A stretch of 50,659 nt of DNA from Streptococcus minor DSM 17118 (GTDB lineage Bacteria > Bacillota > Bacilli > Lactobacillales > Streptococcaceae). Positions 33,657 to 42,720 of the stretch are shown here, in pieces. The first letter of the stretch is position 1. Every line of letters starts with the position of its first letter. The stretch covers positions 1-50,659 of the forward strand of contig NZ_AQYB01000025.1 in assembly GCF_000377005.1 (NCBI RefSeq), given 5' to 3'. The notes under the pieces are model-generated. The model had not been told where the DNA came from and did not search any database. It saw only the letters and a program-made list of their open reading frames with translations. Made by a program: the position numbers and the translations under genes.

Positions 33657-33684
33657 AGGACGAGCTCCTTTCAAGATTTCTCTA

Positions 33685-33722
33685 ATCAAAAACTCGCACA
33701 GGTGTTTCTTGTAGTGCGAGTC
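33685..33722 (-). terminator. asnS terminator
   Basis: On the minus strand ACTCGCAC (33721-33714), a 14-base loop and GTGCGAGT (33699-33692) are followed by TTTTTG. The T-run touches the apparent ORF upstream of the dehydrogenase start, which supports the TTG start at 33656. Confidence 0.8.
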
Positions 33723-33756
33723 CTGACAATTCTATCAAAACTAGATAGGTTATTTT

Positions 33757-35103
33757 TTATGGTTTTATACGATGAAGCATCCGCGGGAATGGAATGGCTT
33801 CACGAATATGCTTTGTACCTGCTACGAATGTCACCATACGCTCCAGACCAAGACCAAAACCACAATGAGGGACTGAACCATATTTGCGCAAATCAAGATA
33901 AAATTCATAGTCTTCTGGATTCAGTCCTTCTGCTACAATCTTGTCCAAAAGTTTATCATAATCCGTTTCCCTCTCGGAACCACCGATGATTTCCCCATAG
34001 CCTTCTGGAGCCAAAAGATCTGCACAGAGTACGCGCTCTGGATTACCGGGAACTGGTTTCATGTAGAAGGCCTTAAAACTTGCTGGATAGTTGACAACAA
34101 AGGTCGGTACACCGAAGTAATTGGAAATCCAAGTTTCATGTGGCGAACCGAAGTCATCTCCATGCTCCAAATGCTCATAATCAGTATCTTCATCTGCTTC
34201 GTGCTCTTGCAAGAGACTAATGGCATCGTCATAAGCAACACGCTTAAAGGGCTCTGCTACATAGCGCTTAAGGGCTTCAACATCTCGCTCCAAGATTTCC
34301 AATGCCTGTGGTACGCGGTCTAAAACACCCTGAATCAAGGCTTTTACGTAAGCTTCTTGCAGATCAAGAGACTGGTCATGGGTCAAGAATGGGTATTCTG
34401 CATCCATCATCCAGAACTCGGTCAAGTGACGGCGAGTTTTGGACTTTTCAGCACGAAAAACAGGACCGAAGTCATAAACACGCCCCAAGGCCATGGCTCC
34501 TGCTTCTAGGTAAAGCTGACCTGATTGACTGAGGAAGGCAGGTGTACCAAAGTAGTCTGTTTCAAAAAGCTCAGTCGTATTTTCCGCAGCATTCCCTGAT
34601 AAGATAGGACTATCAAACTTGATAAAGCCATTTTTATCAAAAAACTCTGCCGAAGCCATCAGGATAGCATTGCGAATCTGCATGATAGCCATTTGCTTAC
34701 GAGAACGCAACCAAAGATGACGATTGTCCATAAGGAAGTCTGTTCCATGTTCTTTTGGTGTAATCGGATAATCAACTGACTCCCCGATAACTTCAATATC
34801 GGTTATATCCAACTCATAGCCAAATTTAGAGCGCTCATCTTCTTTTACAATCCCTGTCACATAAACAGAAGTTTCTTGGCTGAGACGTTTTACGGTGTCA
34901 AACTTAGCAGCACCTTCCTCTTCTCCGAACTTCTCTAGGAAGTTTGGCTTGAAGGCTACAGCTTGGAAAAAGGCAGAGCCATCTCGTAATTGCAGAAAGG
35001 CTAGCTTACCTTTGCCTGATTTATTAGCTACCCAGGCTCCGATAGTTACTTCTTGCCCCACATGTTTGGGCACATCAATAATGGTTACTAAATCTTTAGA
35101 CAT
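33757..35103 (-). CDS. asnS: Asparaginyl-tRNA synthetase
   Basis: The 448-residue class II synthetase charges tRNA-Asn. An N-terminal OB-fold ([23 protein letters not shown] begins near residue 19) is followed by class II motifs: [14 protein letters not shown], the motif 2 region [22 protein letters not shown], and motif 3 [10 protein letters not shown] near the end. Length is typical. It follows aspB and ends at a terminator, so it is the last gene of the TseB-like, aspB, asnS unit. Confidence 0.97.
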   Translation of the reverse strand: MSKDLVTIIDVPKHVGQEVTIGAWVANKSGKGKLAFLQLRDGSAFFQAVAFKPNFLEKFGEEEGAAKFDTVKRLSQETSVYVTGIVKEDERSKFGYELDITDIEVIGESVDYPITPKEHGTDFLMDNRHLWLRSRKQMAIMQIRNAILMASAEFFDKNGFIKFDSPILSGNAAENTTELFETDYFGTPAFLSQSGQLYLEAGAMALGRVYDFGPVFRAEKSKTRRHLTEFWMMDAEYPFLTHDQSLDLQEAYVKALIQGVLDRVPQALEILERDVEALKRYVAEPFKRVAYDDAISLLQEHEADEDTDYEHLEHGDDFGSPHETWISNYFGVPTFVVNYPASFKAFYMKPVPGNPERVLCADLLAPEGYGEIIGGSERETDYDKLLDKIVAEGLNPEDYEFYLDLRKYGSVPHCGFGLGLERMVTFVAGTKHIREAIPFPRMLHRIKP

Positions 35104-35140
35104 AACTTTGTTCTCTTTTCTTTTGAAAATCTATTTTTTT

Positions 35141-36319
35141 CTAAGACTCCATAAAAGCCTTAATCCGGCGAACTGCTTCTTTTAGAGTCTCCATATCACT
35201 AGCATAGCTAAGGCGAATATTATCCGGTGCACCAAATCCAGCTCCTGTGACTAATGCTACTTCAGCTTCTTCTAAGATGGCATTGGTAAAGTCGGTCACA
35301 TCTGTAAAACCTTTCATCTCCATAGCCTTCTTGACATTTGGGAAGAGATAGAAGGCACCTTGTGGCTTGATGACTTCAAAGCCGGGAACCTCTGCCAGCA
35401 GTGGATAGATGGTATTAAGACGCTCTTCAAAAGCCTGACGCATGGATTCGATAGAAGCCTGATCGCCCGTCAGGGCTTCGATAGCTGCATACTGGGAAAC
35501 AGCTGTCAGATTGGAAGTGGTTTGACTGATAACCTTCGCCATGCCAGCAATGATATGCGGTTCAGCCACTGCAAATCCAACTCGCCAACCAGTCATAGAG
35601 TAAGTTTTGGAAACTCCGTTGACAACAATAGTTTGTTTACGCAGAGCCTCCGATAGACTGGAAATAGCTATAAATTCATTGCCATTATAAACCAGACGAC
35701 CATAAATATCATCCGCTAAAATCAAGATATTATGTTCCAAAGCCCAGTTTCCAATAGCTTCCAACTCCTCACGATTATAAATCATGCCAGTGGGATTGGA
35801 TGGAGAATTGAGCAAAATAAGCTTGGTCTTATCCGTTCGGACTGCTTCTAGTTGCTCTACTGTCGCCTTAAAATTATTTTTTTCAGTAGTTGGAAATGTG
35901 ACTGGCACCCCATCTACCATCTTGACCTGGTCTACATAGGAAACCCAACAAGGAGTTGGAATGATGACTTCATCACCAGGGTTCAGAAGAGTAGCAAAAG
36001 CGGCATAGAGAATAAATTTTGCCCCTGTTGCAACCACGACTTGATTGCGAGGAACTGTGTAACCATAGAAGGTTTCCATATAGCTAGAGATAGCATCCTT
36101 AAGACTTGGCAGGCCTGAAGCCGCTGTATAAAAGCTTGCCTTCCCATCTTGGATAGCAGCTATAGCTGCATCTTGAATGTTACTTGGTGTAACAAAATCT
36201 GGTTCTCCCAATGTTAAAGATAAGATATCACGCCCTTGAGCTTTTAATTCAGCTGCCCGCGCACTAGCTGCCAAGGTCACACTTTCTTCCATTTCCAATA
36301 CACGTTTTGATAATGTCAT
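35141..36319 (-). CDS. aspB: Pyridoxal-phosphate aspartate/aromatic aminotransferase
   Basis: The 392-residue protein is a class I aminotransferase. PLP-binding Lys is in VSKTYSMTGWRVGF, with the conserved SPSNPTGMIYN and LADDIYGRLVYNG. It interconverts aspartate and oxaloacetate, or aromatic amino acids and their keto acids, and is cytoplasmic. The order TseB-like - aspB - asnS on one strand is the classical arrangement of B. subtilis ypmB-aspB-asnS, which argues for AspB. It overlaps the preceding gene by 4 bases (ATGA). Confidence 0.94.
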   Translation of the reverse strand: MTLSKRVLEMEESVTLAASARAAELKAQGRDILSLTLGEPDFVTPSNIQDAAIAAIQDGKASFYTAASGLPSLKDAISSYMETFYGYTVPRNQVVVATGAKFILYAAFATLLNPGDEVIIPTPCWVSYVDQVKMVDGVPVTFPTTEKNNFKATVEQLEAVRTDKTKLILLNSPSNPTGMIYNREELEAIGNWALEHNILILADDIYGRLVYNGNEFIAISSLSEALRKQTIVVNGVSKTYSMTGWRVGFAVAEPHIIAGMAKVISQTTSNLTAVSQYAAIEALTGDQASIESMRQAFEERLNTIYPLLAEVPGFEVIKPQGAFYLFPNVKKAMEMKGFTDVTDFTNAILEEAEVALVTGAGFGAPDNIRLSYASDMETLKEAVRRIKAFMES

Positions 36320-36834
36320 GGTAGTCCTTCTTTCTTGATTAACTCTCCAGTTATGAAATCAATGAGATAATAAGTTCGACCCGATTTGACCTCCCAGACA
36401 GCATGCTCATCTTGGTAGCCCAAAACCGTTTTTTCAATCGTCTTGGCTCCATTTTCCTGAGCTCGCTGCTCTGCATCTAGCCTTGAAATTCCTTCTGCCA
36501 CTTGGTAAACAAAAATCTCTGATGATTTTTCTGGAACCAAAACATAAACATCTTGTCCCGATTGATTTTTCCCTTGTACATTAAAATAAGTTTCCTTACC
36601 ATTGTAGATAGTAACTTGGGAAATATCGTTCACTGAAGCATACTTTTTAGCCACTGCAACTGCATACTTTTCTACCGTTGCAAAAGGCCTACTAGCCGAT
36701 TCTAAGATGTAGAGGCAAGAGAAAGTAAGCACACTAAGCAAAACAAAAAAACCAATCAACAATTGTCTCCAAATGGTTAAAGGTTGTATTTTTTTTCTGT
36801 TATTTCTCTGCGTTCTTCGTCTTGAATTTGCCAT
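36316..36834 (-). CDS. TseB-like cell-wall elongation regulator (DUF5590)
   Basis: The 172-residue protein has a basic N-terminus (RRRTQRNNRKK), one membrane helix at about residues 25-45 (LLIGFFVLLSVLTFSCLYIL), and an extracytoplasmic domain with the YpmB/TseB-type alternation, ending GYQDEHAVWEVKSGRTYYLIDF. TseB works with a penicillin-binding protein in cell-wall elongation of bacilli. It is the first gene of the aspB-asnS unit, with 4-base overlap. Confidence 0.88.
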   Translation of the reverse strand: MANSRRRTQRNNRKKIQPLTIWRQLLIGFFVLLSVLTFSCLYILESASRPFATVEKYAVAVAKKYASVNDISQVTIYNGKETYFNVQGKNQSGQDVYVLVPEKSSEIFVYQVAEGISRLDAEQRAQENGAKTIEKTVLGYQDEHAVWEVKSGRTYYLIDFITGELIKKEGLP

Positions 36835-36923
36835 AATAGGTACATTATACTATAAGTCCGTCTAGAATGCTAGAAAACCATGAAAAAAAGGAGTAAAATT
36901 CTCGGATATTTTTAGGGTTATAT

Positions 36924-36952
36924 TTGAATATTTCTCCCTTTCTTGCTAAAAT
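36924..36952 (+). promoter_or_regulatory. Promoter giving a leaderless marR transcript
   Basis: TTGAAT (36924-36929), a 17-base spacer and TAAAAT (36947-36952) put the expected start at 36959, which is the first base of the marR ATG. No Shine-Dalgarno sequence precedes that ATG. Confidence 0.65.
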
Positions 36953-36958
36953 ATTTCT

Positions 36959-37402
36959 ATGGAAAAGAAGATTGAAGAAACACTCAAAAACAATGAATTG
37001 GCACTACATAGTTTGGTTATTTTTCGACGGGCATCCAACGCGATTAGCCGGCAGGAAGTGCAGACTATCAAAAAGCATCATCTGACCGTTGCCCAGTTCG
37101 GTGTGATGGAGGCACTCTACAATAAGGGAAATTTGCGTATCCAAGACCTAATTGATAAGCTACTCAGCACTTCTGGCAATATGACAGTGGTTATTCGCAA
37201 TATGATTCGCGATGGCTATATCTTTAAAGTTGCAGATGAAAAGGACAAGCGCTCTTATCTGATTGGTCTGACACCTGCTGGTCGTAAAATCATTGAAAGG
37301 ATTCTCCCTGAACATTATGATAATATCGGGCAGATTTTTTCTGTTCTCAGTCAGGAAGAACAGGAAGATTTAGTCCAAATCCTAAAAAAATTTAAATTAT
37401 GA
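36959..37402 (+). CDS. MarR family transcriptional regulator
   Basis: The 147-residue protein has the winged-helix core of MarR: RRASNAISRQEVQTIKKHHL, QFGVMEALYNKGNLRIQDLIDK, STSGNMTVVIRNMIRDGYI and the wing DEKDKRSYLIGLTPAG. The upstream region has a -10 element six bases before the ATG and no Shine-Dalgarno, so the message is probably leaderless. It is followed by an FMN-reductase gene with three GAAC(A/G)AG half-sites between. A redox- or quinone-sensing role (as in MhqR/YodB-type regulators) is inference; no Cys is present to act as a thiol sensor. Confidence 0.92.
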   Translation: MEKKIEETLKNNELALHSLVIFRRASNAISRQEVQTIKKHHLTVAQFGVMEALYNKGNLRIQDLIDKLLSTSGNMTVVIRNMIRDGYIFKVADEKDKRSYLIGLTPAGRKIIERILPEHYDNIGQIFSVLSQEEQEDLVQILKKFKL

Positions 37403-37443
37403 GCAAAAATGTTGCTAATTAGTGATAAAAGTGATATCCTTGT

Positions 37444-37482
37444 CTTGTTCAGTTGAACGAGACATGATTTCTCTAGAACAAG
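37444..37482 (+). promoter_or_regulatory. Candidate MarR operator and promoter upstream of the FMN reductase
   Basis: An imperfect 18-bp palindrome at 37444-37461 (CTTGTTC, spacer, GAACGAG) overlaps a TTGTCT / CATGAT promoter. A third half-site, GAACAAG, is at 37476-37482. The MarR protein encoded next door is the obvious candidate to bind. Confidence 0.55.
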
Positions 37483-37515
37483 TCTCATTTCATATTTTTA
37501 TAAAAGGAGTCTCAT

Positions 37516-38061
37516 ATGACAAAAGTATTGTTTATCGTCGGTTCTCTTCGCGAAGGTTCTTTCAATCAGCAATTGGCTGCTCAAGCTGAAAAAGTATTGG
37601 AAGGAAAAGCAGAAGTTTCTTACCTTAACTGGAAAGATGTTCCTGTTTTCTCTCAAGAATTGGAAACACCAGTACTGCCAGCTGTTCAAGCTGCTCGTGA
37701 CGCTGTTCTCGCTGCAGATGCTATCTGGTTCTTCTCACCAGTCTACAATGCCAATATTCCTGGCTCAGTGAAAAACTTGATTGATTGGTTAAGTCGTGCT
37801 ATTGATCTTTCAGACACGACCGGAGCATCAGCTCTCCACGAAAAAGTAACAACTGTTTCTATCGTTTCAGCTGCTCATCAAGATTTGGCTGCTGATCAGT
37901 ACCGTGCTCTTCTTCCATTTGTCCGCACTAACTTTGTGGATCAAGTAACCACTTCTGCTATCAACCCTTCTGCTTGGGCAGACGGTACTTATGTTCCATC
38001 CGAAGAAGTACTTGCTGACTTGAACAAACAAGCAGATGCCTTGCTTGCAGCAGTAAAATAA
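37516..38061 (+). CDS. NADPH-dependent FMN reductase family protein
   Basis: The 181-residue protein has the flavodoxin-like fold: FIVGSLREGSFNQQLA (phosphate loop), AIWFFSPVYNANIPGSVKNLIDW and a VSAAHQDLA segment. Such proteins reduce FMN, quinones or azo dyes with NADPH. Shine-Dalgarno AAAGGAG is in place, and the gene is probably controlled by the adjacent MarR. A terminator (CCACTCTCTGAGTGG with T-run, about 38082-38106) follows. Confidence 0.93.
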   Translation: MTKVLFIVGSLREGSFNQQLAAQAEKVLEGKAEVSYLNWKDVPVFSQELETPVLPAVQAARDAVLAADAIWFFSPVYNANIPGSVKNLIDWLSRAIDLSDTTGASALHEKVTTVSIVSAAHQDLAADQYRALLPFVRTNFVDQVTTSAINPSAWADGTYVPSEEVLADLNKQADALLAAVK

Positions 38062-38081
38062 GTTTATCCATTAAACACACA

Positions 38082-38106
38082 ACCACTCTCTGAGTGGTTT
38101 TTTTGT
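38082..38106 (+). terminator. Terminator of the FMN reductase gene
   Basis: ACCACTC and GAGTGGT around a short TCT-type loop are followed by seven T. It ends the marR-linked transcript before the pullulanase promoter. Confidence 0.85.
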
Positions 38107-38195
38107 TGTAAAATCAGGAAAAAGGATGAAAGATACATAAAATAATTTGTAATAAATAAATGTATTTTCTGGAAACAAAAGGAAACATTTACTTA

Positions 38196-38224
38196 ATGAA
38201 AACGTTTGCTCCTTATGGTACAAT
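38196..38224 (+). promoter_or_regulatory. cre site and extended -10 promoter of the pullulanase gene
   Basis: ATGAAAACGTTTGCT at 38196-38210 matches the CcpA cre consensus WTGNAANCGNWNNCW at every defined position. The -10 TACAAT (38219-38224) is preceded by TGG (extended -10). The cre overlaps the -35 position, so CcpA should repress when glucose is present. Confidence 0.85.
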
Positions 38225-38254
38225 ATTTTTAAAATAACTAATAAGGAGACTATA

Positions 38255-41200
38255 ATGAAAAAAAGTCATACCTATCCTCAGTTGCAAAAGGCTGAAAAAC
38301 CTTATAAGAACGTGCTGAAACAGTTCGGTATTTGTCTGGTTACAGTTGCAACCATTTCTCAATTTCTTACTCCTCTTAGTGTCGTTTGGGCTGAAGAATC
38401 TGGTACTTCAGATCCACAAGATACGGTCAATATGCATGTAGATAATGCAAACGTTAACGCCGCTGTACCAGCTATTGATCAATCCCTGAATACAGTCCAT
38501 ATTCACTACAAGGCTAACTCTGGTGATACACGTCAGTTTTATGCTTGGGTCTGGGGAGATTCTGCTCAGCATGAGCAAGGACGTTGGATTGAAATGCCCC
38601 TCATAGGTGAAAACCATACTGCAACCATTTCACCTGATGCTGGAAAAAAACAGTTCAATTATATTATTGTTGCAGGAAGTAGACTTGAGGGAGATAGCTC
38701 GAACTGGGATAGTTTTAAAGATAATCAAAAAGTATTTCAAGACGACTTTCTTGCCCCTGTCAATCCTTTAACCAATATTGATATCTATCACGGTGCAGAT
38801 GGTTGGTACTCTCAGTTTTTAAATGTTCAGACAAAAGAATTTGACCAAAAATATGGCTATAAAGATAGAGAAGCTGGTGGTGTAGTTGTGGGTAAGGAAG
38901 GAGCACTCGGTGCGACACTACTTCCTGATGGCAGTGCTAAATTCAATGTTTGGGCTCCTACTGCTACCACTGTTTCCTTAAACATTTATCAATCAACTGC
39001 TGAAGATGCACCACTGAAAAAAACAATCGAAATGACTCGTGGAACGGGCGAAAATGTTGCAGACCATACACAAAATACAATCGGCCTTTGGACAGTAACT
39101 GTTAGTGCTAGTGATTTGGACGGCATGAATGTCGAAGGTGCTGCCTACGATTATACAATCACCGCTCCAAACTCCTATTTCATCCAAAAATCAGTTGCTC
39201 TTGCCAAGGATCAAGGTGGAGGACATTGGGTTCCTGTAGCCTATAACTATACGAATACAGCAACTGGAGCAACTCTCCATTCTCAAATCAGCAACAATGA
39301 AGTTCAAAGCCAACCAAGTCCGAAAGATATTGCCGCCTTCTATGTAGGAGATGGCACTGATCGTCAGGTCAATACCCAGGATCCTTATTCAGTTGCAACT
39401 GTACGAAATGGTAACCGCTCAGTCGTTCTGGATCCTGCTAAAGTAGGACCTGCGGTTACCGTTACAAACAACAAGCGTGTCAGCTCAACCTCTCAAATGA
39501 GTGTGTTGGAAACTAATGTGCGTGATTTCTCTATCGCAACTAATTCTGGCATCAATGAGGCTGATAAGGGAAATTATCTCGGTTTTGTGCAAGAAGGTAC
39601 TACTGATTCTAGCACAGGACAAAAAACTGGTCTTGATTATCTCAAGTATCTTGGTGTCAACTACATCCAAATGATGCCACTAAATGACTTTGAAACTGTT
39701 CCAGAATTAGATAAGAATAGTGCAGAAAATACTCAAATCTCAGAACCCGAGCCAGATGGTGTGCACAATAATCAACAAAACTGGGGTTATGATCCAAAAA
39801 ACTACAATGTTCCAGAAGGTTCTTACTCAACTGATCCTGCTGACCCAACCAACCGGATTATTGAGCTGAAGACTATGATGCAAAAGCTTCATGATGCTGG
39901 TATCAATGTCAACCTAGATGTCGTTTATAACCACCTCTACGATGGACAGAGAAACCCATTTGAATATACCGTTCCGGGCTACTACTATGCTGTCAATGGC
40001 GATGGAGCAATGAACAATGATATCGGTGTCGGAAATGCTATCCGCTCAAACTCTGAAATGATGCGCCAATACATTGTCAATTCTGCAGTTTACTGGGCTA
40101 CAGAATATGGTATGGATGGTTTCCGCTTCGATGCCATGAGTGATTTGGATGTCACTACTCTAAATACTGTCCGTGCTGCACTAGACCAAATCGATCCAAA
40201 CATTGTCACTTATGGTGAAGGTTGGGATTCTATGGGGAATTACCTAGCAAAAGATGGTGATATAAAATCAAGCATCGGCAACGCTAGCCTTCTTCCGAAA
40301 TATGGTTTCTTTGATAGCACTGGTCGCGATGCCATCGCCGGTTCTGCCTATGGCGATCATCCTAACCATCCAGGATTTATCAACCGTACAGACGGTGGTA
40401 CAATCAGCAATCATTTCCGTAATGCTACCGATGTCGCCAATAGCTTACTCGGCGGTCTTCATCGTACTTACTCTTCTGCTTCTCAACAATTAAACTATGT
40501 CGAGGTTCACGATGGTATGACCTTGAATGACCTCCTAAAAGTATATAATCCACAGGATTCCAAGGAAGAACACTTCAATCGTGTTAAACTAGCTTCTGCC
40601 ATGAGTGCCTTGTCACAAGGAATTCATTTCTCACAACACGGTCAAGAATTTTTGAGAACAAAAGACGGATCACATAATACCTATAATGGCGGTGATAGAC
40701 TCAATCAAATTGACTGGACCTTGGCAAAAGAAAATGTTGATGCTGTCAATTTCACGAAATCTATTCTGACACTTCGCCAAACAGACAGCAGCTTCCACCT
40801 GTCTAACTACGACGAAATTATCCAAAAAATGCTAATTTCAAATGCACAACCAGAATCAGGCGTTATCACTTATGAATTGACTCGTGAAAATGGTGGTAAA
40901 TATTTAGTTGTATTTAACAACAATCCTTTGGATGATAAAACATTGTCTCTAGGTGGAAATAGTTATTATTATGGTTCAGAAGCAAGTCGCGGTAAAATAA
41001 ATGAAGGGAACGATTTCTCAAAAGCCTTTATCGTAACCTCTAGTGCCCAAGGCTTGTACAAGAAGATTGGTCATTATAATGAAGAGAAAACAATTAGCTT
41101 AGATCCACTATCTGCTACTGTTTTCTACATTGGAACAAGTCCAACAGTCGTTAGTCAAACCGTCGATTATGAAAAAGATACCAGCAAAAAAGTAACAGCT

Positions 41201-42535
41201 ATTACCATCACATCAGATGCTCCTGAAGAAATGTTTGGTTATGAAACCTCAGGCATTCAAGTCAACAGTGACAAGGATATGGGACATGAAAAAAATGTTT
41301 TAACTTCCTTGAAAGATGCAACAAAAGAAGCGGTTTACTATGCGACAGATGCCGATAACAACCTTATCACAACAGATGTTGTTCCAGAAGTAAATGTGGA
41401 TGGGACACCGGTAGATACACCGACTGTTAAGTGGGTACTAAAAGGCAAGGAATCCATTGGTGCTAAGCCTATCACTCCTATTCCTAGTATCAAAGAAGGG
41501 CAGAAAATTCAAACCAAACTGAACCAAGCCCCAACTAAGGAAGAGTATCAAAAAGGCTTAGAATTGCCTACAGATGCGACGGTTAGCCATATTGTAGAAG
41601 CTGCCGATGTTAACTCTGCTGGGCAAAAAACGTCTAAAGTGCGTGTAACCTTTAAAGATGGTAGTAGCCGAGTAGTCAAAGTCCTTGTGGAGGTTCTATC
41701 AGAATCAACAACCACTACGACGACAACTACAACTACAACCACTACGACGACGACAGCTACTACCGCGGCTACGACGACAACAACAGAGGCAACAACATCA
41801 GCCACAACGACAGAGGCGACAACATCAACTACAACAACAGAGACAACAACTAAGGAAAAAATTATTGGTAAGCCTATTACCACCATTCCAACTGTCAAAG
41901 AAAACCAAGTCATTAAGACCAAGCTGAAGCAGTCTCCAAGTAAAGCGGACTATCAAAAAGGCTTGAAACTACCTGATGGAGCTACAGTCAGCAAAATTGT
42001 GGAGCCAGCTGATGTTAGCACGACTGGGCAAAAGACCTCTAAAGTTCGTGTAACCTTCAAAGATGGTAGTAGCCGTGTGGTCACTGTCCTTGTAGAGGTA
42101 GCACCAGAACAAACCAATCCTCCTAAGGTAGATGATGCTCTTAAACCTGTTTATCGTCTCTATCATCCAGGATTGCAAACTCATCTCTACTCAACAGATT
42201 CAAACGAGCGGAACACCCTCAAAGCACGTGGTTGGAATGACGAAGGTGTCGCTTGGAAAACAACCACTAAGAAAGGGAAACCTGTCTATCGTCTCTACAA
42301 TCCTAGCTTGAAGGTTCATCTGTATACCAAAGATAGCAATGAATATAAGGTTTTGGCTACAAGAGGTTGGCTACAAGAAGGTATTGCCTATCGTTCATAC
42401 GGTAAAGTGAAAGTATACCGACTCTATCACCCTGGTATCAAAAAACATTTGTATACTCGAGATAGTAACGAGTATAAAGTTTTGGCTACGAGAGGTTGGT
42501 TACAAGAAGGTGTCGCTTGGTATAGTGAAAAATAA
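38255..42535 (+). CDS. pulA: Secreted pullulanase with C-terminal repeat region
   Basis: The 1426-residue enzyme cleaves alpha-1,6 links in pullulan, starch or glycogen outside the cell. A signal peptide (core at about 28-46) precedes a CBM41-like starch-binding domain (about 75-150). A CBM48-like domain and the GH13 barrel follow, with NWGYDP (509-514), nucleophile Asp626 (GFRFDAM), acid Glu655 (YGEGWD) and Asp753 (VHDG). Two Rib/alpha-type repeats (about 1070-1150 and 1200-1285) flank a Thr-rich linker (1152-1200). Three DUF5648-like VYRLYHP repeats (1299-1426) end the protein. It lacks an LPXTG motif, so attachment is by other means or absent. A perfect cre and an AAGGAG precede it. Confidence 0.95.
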   Translation: MKKSHTYPQLQKAEKPYKNVLKQFGICLVTVATISQFLTPLSVVWAEESGTSDPQDTVNMHVDNANVNAAVPAIDQSLNTVHIHYKANSGDTRQFYAWVWGDSAQHEQGRWIEMPLIGENHTATISPDAGKKQFNYIIVAGSRLEGDSSNWDSFKDNQKVFQDDFLAPVNPLTNIDIYHGADGWYSQFLNVQTKEFDQKYGYKDREAGGVVVGKEGALGATLLPDGSAKFNVWAPTATTVSLNIYQSTAEDAPLKKTIEMTRGTGENVADHTQNTIGLWTVTVSASDLDGMNVEGAAYDYTITAPNSYFIQKSVALAKDQGGGHWVPVAYNYTNTATGATLHSQISNNEVQSQPSPKDIAAFYVGDGTDRQVNTQDPYSVATVRNGNRSVVLDPAKVGPAVTVTNNKRVSSTSQMSVLETNVRDFSIATNSGINEADKGNYLGFVQEGTTDSSTGQKTGLDYLKYLGVNYIQMMPLNDFETVPELDKNSAENTQISEPEPDGVHNNQQNWGYDPKNYNVPEGSYSTDPADPTNRIIELKTMMQKLHDAGINVNLDVVYNHLYDGQRNPFEYTVPGYYYAVNGDGAMNNDIGVGNAIRSNSEMMRQYIVNSAVYWATEYGMDGFRFDAMSDLDVTTLNTVRAALDQIDPNIVTYGEGWDSMGNYLAKDGDIKSSIGNASLLPKYGFFDSTGRDAIAGSAYGDHPNHPGFINRTDGGTISNHFRNATDVANSLLGGLHRTYSSASQQLNYVEVHDGMTLNDLLKVYNPQDSKEEHFNRVKLASAMSALSQGIHFSQHGQEFLRTKDGSHNTYNGGDRLNQIDWTLAKENVDAVNFTKSILTLRQTDSSFHLSNYDEIIQKMLISNAQPESGVITYELTRENGGKYLVVFNNNPLDDKTLSLGGNSYYYGSEASRGKINEGNDFSKAFIVTSSAQGLYKKIGHYNEEKTISLDPLSATVFYIGTSPTVVSQTVDYEKDTSKKVTAITITSDAPEEMFGYETSGIQVNSDKDMGHEKNVLTSLKDATKEAVYYATDADNNLITTDVVPEVNVDGTPVDTPTVKWVLKGKESIGAKPITPIPSIKEGQKIQTKLNQAPTKEEYQKGLELPTDATVSHIVEAADVNSAGQKTSKVRVTFKDGSSRVVKVLVEVLSESTTTTTTTTTTTTTTTTATTAATTTTTEATTSATTTEATTSTTTTETTTKEKIIGKPITTIPTVKENQVIKTKLKQSPSKADYQKGLKLPDGATVSKIVEPADVSTTGQKTSKVRVTFKDGSSRVVTVLVEVAPEQTNPPKVDDALKPVYRLYHPGLQTHLYSTDSNERNTLKARGWNDEGVAWKTTTKKGKPVYRLYNPSLKVHLYTKDSNEYKVLATRGWLQEGIAYRSYGKVKVYRLYHPGIKKHLYTRDSNEYKVLATRGWLQEGVAWYSEK
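41708..41850 (+). repeat. Threonine-codon microsatellite in pullulanase
   Basis: Tandem ACN codons (ACA, ACC, ACT, ACG) encode a run of mostly Thr at residues 1152-1200 with scattered Ala, Glu and Ser. Triplet periodicity means length change keeps the frame. It is a flexible, possibly O-glycosylated linker. Confidence 0.85.
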
Positions 42536-42634
42536 AATCAGTATCAAGGAGGATAACCTTACATAAATGGTACTTTGTATCATCTCCATTTTAAGAATCT
42601 CCTAAAATGGCTCTAGTTTCCTTCACGGATATAC

Positions 42635-42679
42635 AAAAAGGGCTCCTGGTTCTAGTTCACTAGAATCAGGAGCCTTTTT
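42635..42679 (+). terminator. Pullulanase terminator
   Basis: AAAAAGGGCTCCTG and CAGGAGCCTTTTT pair, extended by TTCTAG/CTAGAA around a TTCA loop. A strong hairpin with T-run about 100 bases after the stop. It also works as a stop for leftward transcription. Confidence 0.9.
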
Positions 42680-42720
42680 CCAATCAATAATGAGTTCCTA
42701 TTTCACCAAACAATATAAAA

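Noticed and set aside
41548..41922. Minus-strand Val-rich ORF and a plus-strand Gln/Arg-rich ORF
   Set aside because: Both are shadows of the Thr codon repeats in the pullulanase gene in other frames.
42548..42610. Strong AGGAGG followed by ATG after the pullulanase stop
   Set aside because: The spacing is about 15 bases and the ORF is 12 codons long; no further support.
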